In this document: positions 38,301-46,138 of the stretch, piece by piece
How the letters are laid out: every line of letters begins with the position of its first letter
Position numbering within the stretch: position 1 is the stretch's first letter
Source of the DNA: WVYX01 sp039586815
GTDB taxonomy: Bacteria; Gemmatimonadota; Gemmatimonadetes; Gemmatimonadales; GWC2-71-9
Direction of reading: 5' to 3'
NCBI GenBank assembly: GCA_039586815.1
Contig: JBDHJR010000022.1
Location: 1-64,000, forward strand
DNA: 64,000 bases
Notes under the pieces: model-generated
What the model saw: the letters and a program-made list of their open reading frames with translations, nothing else
Told to the model about the DNA's origin: nothing
Database searches by the model: none
Program-made: the position numbers and the translations under genes

Positions 38301-40217
38301 ATGAGCAGTTGGCGCAGACGCCTGGGGGTACCAGGCGTCATCGTGGCCCTGGGTCTTGCCGGGGCATGCAGTGAGGCAGGGGAGGATCTGACGTCGCCCG
38401 ATTCGAGCGACGTCGTTTCGCTGGCGGAGCCCGGCGAGGAGCTGACGCCGCTGTTCCAGCACGTGGACCCAGTCTTCGTGGCAGACAATCCGTCCTGCAC
38501 GGACCTGGGATACTCATTCGGCTTCAAGCCTCAGCCTGAGCCGCCTCCGACGGGCGACTATGGCTTCCCGAACACCAACTTGACGGTCTCAATCAGTTCT
38601 GACGGCACCTACTTCGACTGGACCTCGGACCTCGGCGTCGACGCCGTGATCGTCAAGGGCGGCCCGAACGCCAACCTGTACGTTTACGATCCGCCCCAGG
38701 AGTCTCTCGGTGACGACGGGCTGCACTCGCCCATCAACCCCAACAACGACGAGCCGTTTGCCATCAGCCACATCGAGTTCTGCTACGACTTCGAGGTGGA
38801 CGTCAGCAAGGACGCCGCCACGGAGCTCACCCGCACGTACGATTGGGGCATCACGAAGGACCCCAACGGGAGCTACGTCGGCTTCCCTGGCGACGCCTTC
38901 GCGCACGAGTACACGATCACGGTGGATCGCACCGGCTTCACCGACAGCGACTGGGCAGTGTCCGGCACCATCACCATCGAGAACAACACGCCGCTTGACG
39001 CGACGATCGAGAGCGTGAGTGACGTGATTTCTGGCGGTGTCGCGGCGACCGTGGACTGTGGTGTCGATTTCCCCCACACGCTGGCGTCTGGCGAAAGCCT
39101 GTCATGCACCTATTCCGCGGGGCTTTCCGACGGGACGGACCGCCTCAACACCGCGACCGTCGGGACCAGCGGCGACGTGGGCGGCGGAGAGGCCACGGCG
39201 GACGTCGACTTCTCCAACGCCACCATCACAGAGGTGAATGCGGAGGTCAACGTCACTGATGATTTCGGTACGTCGGACACCGGTGACGACAAGGACTTCG
39301 GCCCGCTGGGTGACGACGCTTCGGTCAACTACTCCCGGGACTTCGTCTGCCCGACCGACCTGAGCCTCTACACCGACGGCGTGTATACCGAGTCGGTCAC
39401 GAACACGGCCACGATCGACGAGACCGGTGATTCCGACGACGCCACCGTCGACCTCACCTGTTACGTCCCGGCCACGGCGAAGGTCGTGAAGACCACGACC
39501 GAGGGTGGCGAGGACATCGGGCAGTTCCCGTTCAGCTTCCAGCTGTACGCCCCGAGCGGAGACCTGATCGAGACCAAGACGCTCGGCACGAGCGGCGGCG
39601 ACGTGACGTTTGACGCCGACCTGGAGGACGAGGGTACCTGGACGGTCAAGGAGATCCTGCCGGCCGGTTGGGTCAGCACGACCGATCTGACGTGTGAAAT
39701 CGTCGTCGCCTATCCCGGCAGCGAGAATCAGACGTACACCTGCGATTTCGACAACGTCGAGATGGGTCGCGTGAACCTGCTCAAGCTGACCAATGGTCTG
39801 CCGACCACGAATCAGGTGTGGAGCTTCACTCTCTACGACGCCTACGGCAACGCCGTGGCGACAGATGGCACACCGCCGGCGTTGCTCGACTTCGGCAACG
39901 TCGACCTGATTCCGGGCGCAACCTACACGGTGTGTGAGAGCCCGATCCCGGCCAGCTGGACTGTGCAGTGGGCCGTGGACGAAAACGGCAACGGCGTGAT
40001 CGACGCAGGCGAGACGCTGCCGTTCGTTGGCGGCGAGGCGGATCTCATGAATGACGGCCTGCTCCAGGTGTACGATCCGGATCCCAACTACGGGCAGAAC
40101 GGTGCCGTCAATGACACGCGCTGTGTGAACTTCCAGCCAGCCCCCGGCGAGATTACCAGCTTCATCGTCGACAATCAGGAACGGCGGTCCGGCGGAAGGC
40201 TGGTTCCTGCTCGATGA
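38301..40217 (+). CDS. Large surface lipoprotein with repeated beta domains, 3' frame disrupted
   Basis: An export signal (MSSWRRRLGVPGVIVALGLA, lipobox GAC at Cys-24) opens this 638-residue protein; the ATG at 38301 follows AGGAGG, and a longer start at 38253 lacks this. The body has Asp/Thr-rich beta repeats: TRTYDWGITKDPNGSYVG, SGTITIENNT, CTYSAGLSDG, a TATVGTSGDVGG stretch, then SpaA/Cna-B-like modules (AKVVKTTTEGGEDIGQFPFS; TWTVKEILPAGW; RVNLLKLTNGLP). Such proteins are surface adhesins or sheath proteins. The reading stops at QERRSGGRLVPAR, but the expected C-terminal module continues in the +1 frame from 40180, so the gene is frameshifted or carries a deletion. Confidence 0.8.
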   Translation: MSSWRRRLGVPGVIVALGLAGACSEAGEDLTSPDSSDVVSLAEPGEELTPLFQHVDPVFVADNPSCTDLGYSFGFKPQPEPPPTGDYGFPNTNLTVSISSDGTYFDWTSDLGVDAVIVKGGPNANLYVYDPPQESLGDDGLHSPINPNNDEPFAISHIEFCYDFEVDVSKDAATELTRTYDWGITKDPNGSYVGFPGDAFAHEYTITVDRTGFTDSDWAVSGTITIENNTPLDATIESVSDVISGGVAATVDCGVDFPHTLASGESLSCTYSAGLSDGTDRLNTATVGTSGDVGGGEATADVDFSNATITEVNAEVNVTDDFGTSDTGDDKDFGPLGDDASVNYSRDFVCPTDLSLYTDGVYTESVTNTATIDETGDSDDATVDLTCYVPATAKVVKTTTEGGEDIGQFPFSFQLYAPSGDLIETKTLGTSGGDVTFDADLEDEGTWTVKEILPAGWVSTTDLTCEIVVAYPGSENQTYTCDFDNVEMGRVNLLKLTNGLPTTNQVWSFTLYDAYGNAVATDGTPPALLDFGNVDLIPGATYTVCESPIPASWTVQWAVDENGNGVIDAGETLPFVGGEADLMNDGLLQVYDPDPNYGQNGAVNDTRCVNFQPAPGEITSFIVDNQERRSGGRLVPAR

Positions 40218-40554
40218 TCTGATTCCGACCACGGTTGGTGCCACGACGATTTCCAACTGCGAGGAAGGGGTGAGCATCCTCGACCAGCGGGATCTCGACA
40301 GCGGCAGGAAGAGGGCCAGTGACGCGGCCTACACCCTGGCCATGCACCTGCTGGCGGCCAAGCTGAACCTGGCGGCGGGTGCGGAGACGTGCAGTGGGGT
40401 AGTGGATGCAGTTGCCGCCGGCGATGCCTTGTTGCAGAGCATCGGGTTCGACGGCACTGGCAGCTATCTGCGTCCGAAGGATGCCGAGTACCAGACGGCT
40501 CTGGCTCTGGCAGCCACGCTGGACGAGTACAACAACGGCAACCTCTGCCAGTAA
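40180..40554 (+). pseudogene. Out-of-frame C-terminal module of the surface lipoprotein
   Basis: From 40180 the +1 frame reads NGGPAEGWFLLDDLIPTTVG and continues through CEEGVSILDQRDLDSGRKRA, a helical YTLAMHLLAAKLNLAAGAETC stretch and ends DEYNNGNLCQ at 40554. This is the usual tail of such surface proteins and has no start or ribosome site of its own; the GTG at 40270 is internal. The link expected before it (a Gly/Tyr/Trp-rich WK-type segment) is missing, so a deletion plus frame change near 40178 is more likely than one lost base. A sequencing or assembly error cannot be excluded. Confidence 0.7.
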
Positions 40555-40578
40555 CTGCTCTTAGAGCGACATAAGGGG

Positions 40579-40592
40579 TTCCTGTACAGGAA
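40579..40592. repeat. 14-bp palindrome TTCCTGTACAGGAA
   Basis: A perfect self-complementary 14-mer lies just before the terminator hairpin. It may be part of the terminator region or a protein site. Nothing else supports a role. Confidence 0.35.
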
Positions 40593-40620
40593 GGGCCCGG
40601 CTTCGGCCGGGCCCTTGCTT
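40591..40620 (+). terminator. Strong rho-independent terminator, possibly bidirectional
   Basis: AAGGGCCCGGC-TTCG-GCCGGGCCCTT forms an 11-bp stem with a TTCG tetraloop, followed by GCTTTG. It ends the surface-protein transcript; on the minus strand it lies 16 nt past the tRNA-Gln 3' end and could stop that as well. Confidence 0.85.
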
Positions 40621-40635
40621 TGAGGTGGGTGCCAG

Positions 40636-40706
40636 TTGGCCCCGATGGACTCGAACCATCATTTCCGGATCCAAAGTCCGGCGTCCTACCGTTGGACGAG
40701 GGGCCA
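40636..40706 (-). tRNA. tRNA-Gln (anticodon TTG)
   Basis: On the minus strand TGGCCCC pairs with GGGGCCA as the acceptor stem. The D arm is TCGTCCAACGGTAGGAC-like, the anticodon arm is CCGGACTTTGGATCCGG with TTG in the loop, and the T arm is GATGGTTCGAGTCCATC. The CCA end is not encoded; the discriminator base is A. It reads CAA, and CAG by wobble. Confidence 0.95.
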
Positions 40707-40761
40707 GTGCGCTGGGAATCTAACTGTGCTGGAGCGGTTGGTGGGGCGCCGAGAGCGCCCC

Positions 40762-41145
40762 TCAGTCCACTACACCCTCCCAGCCGGTGGCCCGGCGCAG
40801 CACCGAGGCTACGGCCTCCTGCAGCTCGGTGGCGTTCAGCGGCTTCACCAGCGTGCGCAGCGCACCGTAATCCTCCGCGAGGGGCAGTTGGTCGGGGCTC
40901 ACCCCCGTGACGGCGATGATCTTCACGTCGGGGAAGCGGTCCTTCAGCTCGCGGATGGTCTTGAGCCCGTTCATCACTGGCATGGCCAGATCCACGATCA
41001 CCGCATCGGTGGGCGAGCGCTCGTAGAACTCGAGTCCCACCTCTCCGTTGGGCGCGTAGTGGACCTCGTGCTGCGCGGCCTCCAGGACAGAGCCCGCAGC
41101 GAGGCGCGAGACCTCGTCGTCGTCGATCACGAGTATGGTGGGCAT
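40762..41145 (-). CDS. Single-domain response regulator
   Basis: A 127-residue REC domain from ATG 41145. It shows ILVIDDDEVSRLAA, phospho-acceptor D52 in AVIVDLAMPVMNG, AVTGVSP and K in VKPLNATE. There is no output domain, so it acts by protein-protein contact. The Asn in MNG replaces the usual MDG aspartate, which is not essential. It lies between the tRNA gene and the pseudopilin operon and may be a diffusible regulator for either; no kinase is adjacent. Confidence 0.9.
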   Translation of the reverse strand: MPTILVIDDDEVSRLAAGSVLEAAQHEVHYAPNGEVGLEFYERSPTDAVIVDLAMPVMNGLKTIRELKDRFPDVKIIAVTGVSPDQLPLAEDYGALRTLVKPLNATELQEAVASVLRRATGWEGVVD

Positions 41146-41287
41146 GGCTCCCCCCGGGTCACGGCCGAACCCCATTCCTAAGGGCTTCCGGGCCGGCCGT
41201 CAACGATCTTCCGCCGTGGAATCTTGCGTAAGTGGTTGGTATGTAGCCAGTTACCTGGCGCGAGCGAGTTCGCAGTGAGGCCAAACA

Positions 41288-41320
41288 GAACGGCGCCGGC
41301 GCACCGCGCCGACGCCGTTC
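41288..41320 (-). terminator. GC-rich terminator hairpin of the pseudopilin operon
   Basis: The arms GAACGGCG/CGCCGTTC enclose CGGCGC/GCGCCG with an ACC loop. On the minus strand this gives a long stem followed by TGTTTGG, 20 nt after the pilX-like stop. Confidence 0.6.
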
Positions 41321-41340
41321 GGGCTCATCGCCAGGCGTGC

Positions 41341-42486
41341 CTAGAAGAGCTGCACCCAGCCGCGGGAGCGCAGCGGGCTTCCCGCCGCAGCTGCCATCTG
41401 GGCACGCTGGATGGCGCAGCGAGAGTAGTTGAGCCCCACCGTGCCGATGATCGTGTTGTCGTCCAGCTGCACGTTCGCTGCCAGGACGCCGCCGACGAAC
41501 TTGTTGCCGTTCCCGGCCGACTTGAGCGAGCCCCGCACCACTACGATGCCGTAGAACTCGAAGCCGCCCTGGGCGCTGAGGTCGCCTTCCACAAGCAAGA
41601 GGCCCTGGCCCACACCCGTGTTCACGGTGATGTCGCCGTTCACGTAGATCACGGGGTAGTAGCTGCCGCACTGCCCCGTCGGGTCGAGCGGGTCGCCCCA
41701 GTTCTTCTGCTGCCCGATGTCGCAGTCGCCGCCCCCGTCCAGCAGCGGCCCGATGTCCTGGTAGTTGCCGGCGGGGAGCTTCTTGTTGGCGAGCGCCTTC
41801 AGCGCCTCCCAGTCGCCGTCGCCGTAGTCGAAGAACGTGTCGTCGTCGATGAACGGATCTTCGTCCACCTTGGGGTCGCCCGACACACAGGCGGTGCCCT
41901 TGCATCCCCCGGTCCACTTGATGTCGTCCTCGTTGGGCACGCGCAGGCCGGCCCTGGCGGGGCCTGGAGCCGCGCAGGAGGCCCAACCCGGCGGCACGAG
42001 GTCGTTGCCGTTCAGGCCGGCGTTGCCGCCGATGGTGCCGGGGCCTCGGGTCGTCAGCGCCGCCTGGATGTCGAACAGGATGCTGCGCAGCTTAACGAAC
42101 GCGCCGATGCGCTGCCGTGCCTGTCCCGACCCGCTGTAACCGGTCACGTCCACCAGGAACAGCTCGTTGTTGAGGCGGCGCACCGTGCCGTCGTAGTTGC
42201 CGCTGCCCGCGGCCGACGCTCCCACAATGGAGTCGACCCCCATAACCGGCAGCACGTTCCAGCTGACGACGTCCCACTGCGCGATGGTTTCCGCGACGCC
42301 GTATTCGGCTGCCGCGAATGCCTGCTCGACCTTGCGGGAGTTCTGTCCCGCGCGGTTTTCCAGCATGGCGGACATGAAGAAGCCCGACACGATGGCGCCC
42401 ACCACCACGAGCGACAGGATCGTGAGCAGGAGGGCGATGCCGCGCTCGTCGCGCAGCCGTGGCATGTGACTCGCTCGACTGGTCAT
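41341..42486 (-). CDS. PilX-like pilus assembly protein
   Basis: A 381-residue protein with a type IV prepilin-type N-terminus: RDERGIALLLTILSLVVVGAIVSGFF, lacking Glu5, as in PilX-like and GspK-like proteins. The cytoplasmic side is short, followed by a long periplasmic part with paired Cys (CAAPGPARAGLRV; CKGTACVSGDP; CDIGQQKNWGDP). It would act as a minor pilin or initiation component of a type IV pilus or type II-like system. ATG 42486 comes one base after the upstream gene's stop. Confidence 0.75.
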   Translation of the reverse strand: MTSRASHMPRLRDERGIALLLTILSLVVVGAIVSGFFMSAMLENRAGQNSRKVEQAFAAAEYGVAETIAQWDVVSWNVLPVMGVDSIVGASAAGSGNYDGTVRRLNNELFLVDVTGYSGSGQARQRIGAFVKLRSILFDIQAALTTRGPGTIGGNAGLNGNDLVPPGWASCAAPGPARAGLRVPNEDDIKWTGGCKGTACVSGDPKVDEDPFIDDDTFFDYGDGDWEALKALANKKLPAGNYQDIGPLLDGGGDCDIGQQKNWGDPLDPTGQCGSYYPVIYVNGDITVNTGVGQGLLLVEGDLSAQGGFEFYGIVVVRGSLKSAGNGNKFVGGVLAANVQLDDNTIIGTVGLNYSRCAIQRAQMAAAAGSPLRSRGWVQLF

Positions 42487-42487
42487 G

Positions 42488-43366
42488 TCAGAACCCCTGG
42501 TTGTTGCGCAGCGTCACGCGCGTGATGACCGAGTCATGGACGTAGCCGATCCCGCCGCTCGGCAGGTGCGCCGTGCGAGGTGAGCGGCCGCGCACCACGA
42601 GTCCGACACTCGCGACCTCGACCACCGACGTCGCGTTGGCCCCCGTGCTGTCGTAGTACGCGAACTGCAGTCCGTTGGCGGTGAGGGGACCGACCAGCTC
42701 CTGCATGTCGGACCAGGCGCCGCCGCGGTTGGCGGCGCGCCGACCGAGCCAATAATCCCCTCCCGCGTCCAGGTACAGCTGTATCTCTTCGGCCTGGAAG
42801 CCCCGTATGGGAGCGCCCGCGAACACCCCGCTGAGCGCTGAGTCGGCGCCTCCAGAGGCCGCCGTGATCGTCACGTTGAACACCGTTCCGGGCGATCCGT
42901 CGGGGCAGTTTCCCGGGCCGCTGGCCAGCAGACCTCCCACCAGCCAGTAGTCGTCACCGCGTAGCGACGGATCTCCGTCGTGGAACAGCAGTATCGAATC
43001 GAGCGTCGAGGTGGGCCGGCGCACGCCGAACTGCAGCGAATCCCGCAGGATGAATCCCACTCCGCCCACTATCGCCTGCGGCACCGTGCACAGCACCCCG
43101 GTCCAGCGCATCCCCCGGATGCCGAGCTTGGTGGCACTGGCAGACTTGATGTCGCCGTCCGAGGCGTCGAGCTCGCGCAGCGCGTAGGTGAGGAACAGGG
43201 CCGCGGCTCGCGTGTTCTGCTGCACGTGCAGCCGTTGCACCTGCGTGCCCGTGATGCGCTGGGTCGAGCCTATGGACTGGTAGATTGCGGCGCCGATCAC
43301 GCCCATCATGACTACCACGATGAGCAGCTCCACCAGGGTGAAGCCGTCGGATCTCAGCGCACGCAT
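42488..43366 (-). CDS. PilW-like minor pseudopilin
   Basis: A 292-residue protein from ATG 43366, in place of the longer reading to 43654 that shadows the pilV-like gene. The prepilin peptidase site is RSDGFTLVELLIVVVMMGVIGA with Glu5 present. The periplasmic body contains two Cys (VLCTVPQAIVGG; GNCPDGSPG). The size and position fit PilW between PilV and PilX. It overlaps the pilV-like gene by 13 nt. Confidence 0.85.
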   Translation of the reverse strand: MRALRSDGFTLVELLIVVVMMGVIGAAIYQSIGSTQRITGTQVQRLHVQQNTRAAALFLTYALRELDASDGDIKSASATKLGIRGMRWTGVLCTVPQAIVGGVGFILRDSLQFGVRRPTSTLDSILLFHDGDPSLRGDDYWLVGGLLASGPGNCPDGSPGTVFNVTITAASGGADSALSGVFAGAPIRGFQAEEIQLYLDAGGDYWLGRRAANRGGAWSDMQELVGPLTANGLQFAYYDSTGANATSVVEVASVGLVVRGRSPRTAHLPSGGIGYVHDSVITRVTLRNNQGF

Positions 43367-43716
43367 AGGATGGAGCTCTCGACGGTGTCGGTACGGGTCA
43401 CTCCGCGCAGGGCCGGATACGTGACGCGCACCTGGATGTGCCTCGCACTGCCTCCATGGGCCGTGAGTACGTCCCACTCGAGCTGGTAGGCGCCCCCCTT
43501 GGTGGCACTGCCGTTGCTGAGGGCGCCGCAGCTCACCCCGCGCATCGTCTCGAGTTGCTCTCGGGCGTAGAACGACGCCGTGGCGGCGCGGTCGCCTGCC
43601 GCCAGCAGCTGGATGACCAGCATGTTGGCTCCCAGCAGCGCCAGCATCCCCCACACGAATATCGTGACGGCCACGATCAGCTCGACGATGGTGAAGCCAC
43701 TCTCGTTCTTCACCAT
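43354..43716 (-). CDS. PilV-like minor pseudopilin
   Basis: A 120-residue protein: KNESGFTIVELIVAVTIFVWGMLALLG is a complete prepilin signal with Gly(-1) and Glu5. The periplasmic part is small, with Cys in VSCGALSNGS and SSILCVR that may form a disulfide. The short length and position suggest PilV. It overlaps the FimT/GspH-like gene by 7 nt. Confidence 0.8.
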   Translation of the reverse strand: MVKNESGFTIVELIVAVTIFVWGMLALLGANMLVIQLLAAGDRAATASFYAREQLETMRGVSCGALSNGSATKGGAYQLEWDVLTAHGGSARHIQVRVTYPALRGVTRTDTVESSILCVR

Positions 43717-44153
43717 ACGGCCCGTCCCACTGGCGTGATGAGCAGGTCTCTCGCGTAGCCCGCCTTGGTGAACGTGAGGGAAATCGAGTTGGCTGCCAGA
43801 GCCACGCCCTGCGGCGTGAACAGCACCGAATCGCCGTCGCTGGTAAACGTCACCCCGAAGTGGGTCTGGATGTCGTCGACGTTTCCGATGGTATCGAGGC
43901 CGGCGCCCTGAAGCGGGCAGGAGGTGATCCAGACGCGGTAGGCTGTGTCGTCGAGATGCAGCACGGCGGGGCAGCCACGAAATACGGCGGTGGCCCGCCC
44001 GCGCGCGAGGTGCGTGGTTACCTGGCGGCGCGCGGCGCGCACGTCTTCACGGAGCAGCCAATCCTTCATGCTAGGCATGGCGACTGCTAGCAGCACTCCG
44101 ATGATGACGATCGCGATGACGGATTCAACGAGGGTGAATCCAGAACGCGACAC
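43710..44153 (-). CDS. GspH/FimT-like pseudopilin
   Basis: A 147-residue protein started at GTG 44153, with AAGGAGG directly upstream; a start at 44246 would add a non-signal leader. The prepilin site is SRSGFTLVESVIAIVIIGVLLAVAMP, followed by WLLREDVRAARRQVTTHLARGRATAVFRG, typical of GspH/FimT, and a Cys pair (RGCPAVLHL; ITSCPLQG). It heads the four-gene pseudopilin operon FimT-PilV-PilW-PilX. No PilY1 gene is present in the window. Confidence 0.88.
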   Translation of the reverse strand: MSRSGFTLVESVIAIVIIGVLLAVAMPSMKDWLLREDVRAARRQVTTHLARGRATAVFRGCPAVLHLDDTAYRVWITSCPLQGAGLDTIGNVDDIQTHFGVTFTSDGDSVLFTPQGVALAANSISLTFTKAGYARDLLITPVGRAVW

Positions 44154-44243
44154 CCACCCTCCTTCGGCCGCGTCAGGGCCGCAGAGCGGAGACCCACTGC
44201 TCCGCGACACGGGAATCGCCTCGCCGTTACCGCGAGGGACCTC

Positions 44244-44262
44244 CAATTACCCCCCCTAATTG
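44244..44262. promoter_or_regulatory. CAATTA-C7-TAATTG inverted repeat
   Basis: Six-bp AT-rich arms flank seven cytosines in the divergent gap between the pseudopilin operon and the unknown plus-strand gene. It stands out in very GC-rich DNA and may be an operator or a DNA-bending site. No matching regulator is known here. Confidence 0.35.
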
Positions 44263-44348
44263 CCGTGTGGGACCGCTGTGGGATGTGTCGCGCGTCACAG
44301 TCCTACACCCCCCGAGTTTCGTAGACACAGGGTAGACCGGAGTGTACC

Positions 44349-45254
44349 TTGGCAGACGCTGTGGCTACCTATACGCTGATAGTCTCCAACCCACCGCACG
44401 GTGAGGTTGATCCGGCCCGTGCCGCTCCCGGCCTGGGCCTCTCCCCGGCAGAGCTCAGAATGAAGGCCAACTATCCGGTGCCAGAGATATGGCTCGCCGC
44501 GGACGAGGAAGGCAAGATGCAGGAGACGGCCGAGGAGCTCTCGGCCGCCGGCCTGTCCGTGGCGGTAGTGCCGGGCGAACAGCTGGGCGCGCTCCCGCCG
44601 AGAGAGGAAGTGCAAGCGTTCGAGCTCGCCGACGCGGGACTCGTTGCCACGCTCGAGGACGCCCAGGTCACGGTCCCCTACGACGCCCTCCTCACCGCGG
44701 TGTATTGCACACCGCGCCAGGGGGCGGGGCTGGATGGATCAACGACGGGCGGGAGGAGCGGCCTCACCGAGGGCATGGCGCGACGCTCCAGCTCCGTGTT
44801 CATGACGCGCGACTCACTGGTGGGGTTCGGCGGGCTGGGCGGCCGCAGCAGCGCGGCGGGTGGGGGCGAGGCTGGGCCGGGCGAGTCGTCGTTCCTCGAC
44901 GTCTACTTCACCGAGGGCAGCGCCGCGCGGCGCCTCACGGTGATGCAGGACAAGGTGGATTTCTCGGGCCTGGGTGAGATGGCGTTGCCCAACGACGCCA
45001 CCAACATGGAGATGCTGGTGCAGGAGGTGGAGGACCGGTTCAAGAGCGGCTCGGTGGACCGGCGCCTGGTGAACATGCAGCCGCGTCAGCGGCCGATGGT
45101 GGGGACGCCCACGCCCGACCACCCCGAGCGCAAGGGATTCTCCTTCGCAACCGAGGCGCTGAACCGCCTGCTGGAGTCCATATCCCCCGACCTCAAGGGC
45201 CTGAACCAGTTCGAGCTTTCGTCCCGGCTCGCCTTCCTCACGCGGCGCGCCTAG
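44349..45254 (+). CDS. Conserved protein of unknown function
   Basis: A 301-residue soluble protein. The start is TTG 44349, supported by GGAG six bases upstream; GTG 44361 is an alternative. The first half has repeated strand-helix units (ATYTLIVSNPPHGEV; EELSAAGLSVAVVPGEQL) and the middle is Gly/Ser-rich (GGLGGRSSAAGGGEAG). The last third (FLDVYFTEGSAARRLTVMQD, KVDFSGLG, MEMLVQEVEDRFKSGSVDRRL, NRLLESISPDL) looks conserved. I do not recognise the family. No catalytic motif is visible. It ends in a 4-nt tail-to-tail overlap with ispE. Confidence 0.7.
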   Translation: MADAVATYTLIVSNPPHGEVDPARAAPGLGLSPAELRMKANYPVPEIWLAADEEGKMQETAEELSAAGLSVAVVPGEQLGALPPREEVQAFELADAGLVATLEDAQVTVPYDALLTAVYCTPRQGAGLDGSTTGGRSGLTEGMARRSSSVFMTRDSLVGFGGLGGRSSAAGGGEAGPGESSFLDVYFTEGSAARRLTVMQDKVDFSGLGEMALPNDATNMEMLVQEVEDRFKSGSVDRRLVNMQPRQRPMVGTPTPDHPERKGFSFATEALNRLLESISPDLKGLNQFELSSRLAFLTRRA

Positions 45255-46138
45255 CCGTCCTCCGGACCCGGGGCTGGCCCGTCGCGGGTCCACGTCTCGA
45301 TCAACTCCCTGTCCCGCGAGCCGATCTGCAGCGCGGCCCCGTCGCGCTCGGCCTCGTTCTTGTAGACCGCGACCACCGCTGATCCCGAGCCGGAGAGGCG
45401 CACCAGCAGGGGGTGCGTGCCGGCGACCTGCTCGAAGATCGTCCTGAGCTCGGGCTCCTTGCCGAACACGGGCCCCTCGAAGTCGTTCCCCCCGAGGCGG
45501 CCGATGCCACCCCATGTTGCGAACGCGTCACGCTCCAGCACCACCGGCCCGCGCCGCGGCTCCCGCGCCGTCGCGGCATCCAGCAGGTCGTAGGCTGCCT
45601 TGGTACTGATGCCGAAGCGCGGCACGACCAGCAGGGCAGGCGCGGCCGGGGGCGCCTGCAGCCGGAACATCCGCTCACCCCGTCCCCAGGCGAGCGCCGT
45701 GGCAGCGCCGCCTGCGAAGAACGGCACGTCACTTCCCAACTGTGCCGCGAACTGCAGGATCTCGTGGCGCGGGACAGCGTCGTCGGCGAGGCGGTTGACT
45801 GCGTGGAGCGCCGCGGCTCCGTCACTCGAGCCGCCGCCCAGCCCCGCCTGCACGGGAATCCGCTTCACCAGGTGCAGCCGCACGCCGAACTTCCGGCCGG
45901 TGGCCTCCAGCACCCTGGCCGCCGCGCGGTAGGCGAGATTCTCCTCCGCCGGACCGGTGTCGGCTCCCTCGGCGGTCAGCGTGACACCGCCCTCCGTCCG
46001 CTCCACCACTAGGTCGTCGTGCAGCTCGAGCAGCGTGAACATGGTCTCGAGCTGGTGGAAGCCCGACGCCTCGCGTGCCAGCACCCGGAGGAAGAGGTTC
46101 ACCTTGGCGTGAGCCCGGATCACGATGCGGTCAGTCAT
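45251..46138 (-). CDS. ispE: 4-diphosphocytidyl-2-C-methyl-D-erythritol kinase
   Basis: A 295-residue GHMP kinase of the MEP isoprenoid pathway. Key sites are AHAKVNLFLRVLAREASGFHQLETMF, the ATP loop VQAGLGGGSSDGAAAL and the C-terminal LSGSGSAVVAVY. Its length is normal. It overlaps the flippase-like gene upstream by 8 nt. No other MEP-pathway gene is beside it. Confidence 0.95.
   Translation of the reverse strand: MTDRIVIRAHAKVNLFLRVLAREASGFHQLETMFTLLELHDDLVVERTEGGVTLTAEGADTGPAEENLAYRAAARVLEATGRKFGVRLHLVKRIPVQAGLGGGSSDGAAALHAVNRLADDAVPRHEILQFAAQLGSDVPFFAGGAATALAWGRGERMFRLQAPPAAPALLVVPRFGISTKAAYDLLDAATAREPRRGPVVLERDAFATWGGIGRLGGNDFEGPVFGKEPELRTIFEQVAGTHPLLVRLSGSGSAVVAVYKNEAERDGAALQIGSRDRELIETWTRDGPAPGPEDG

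Noticed and set aside
40620..40910. Plus-strand frame covering the tRNA-Gln and the response regulator
   Set aside because: It covers the complement of a tRNA and a real gene. Not coding.
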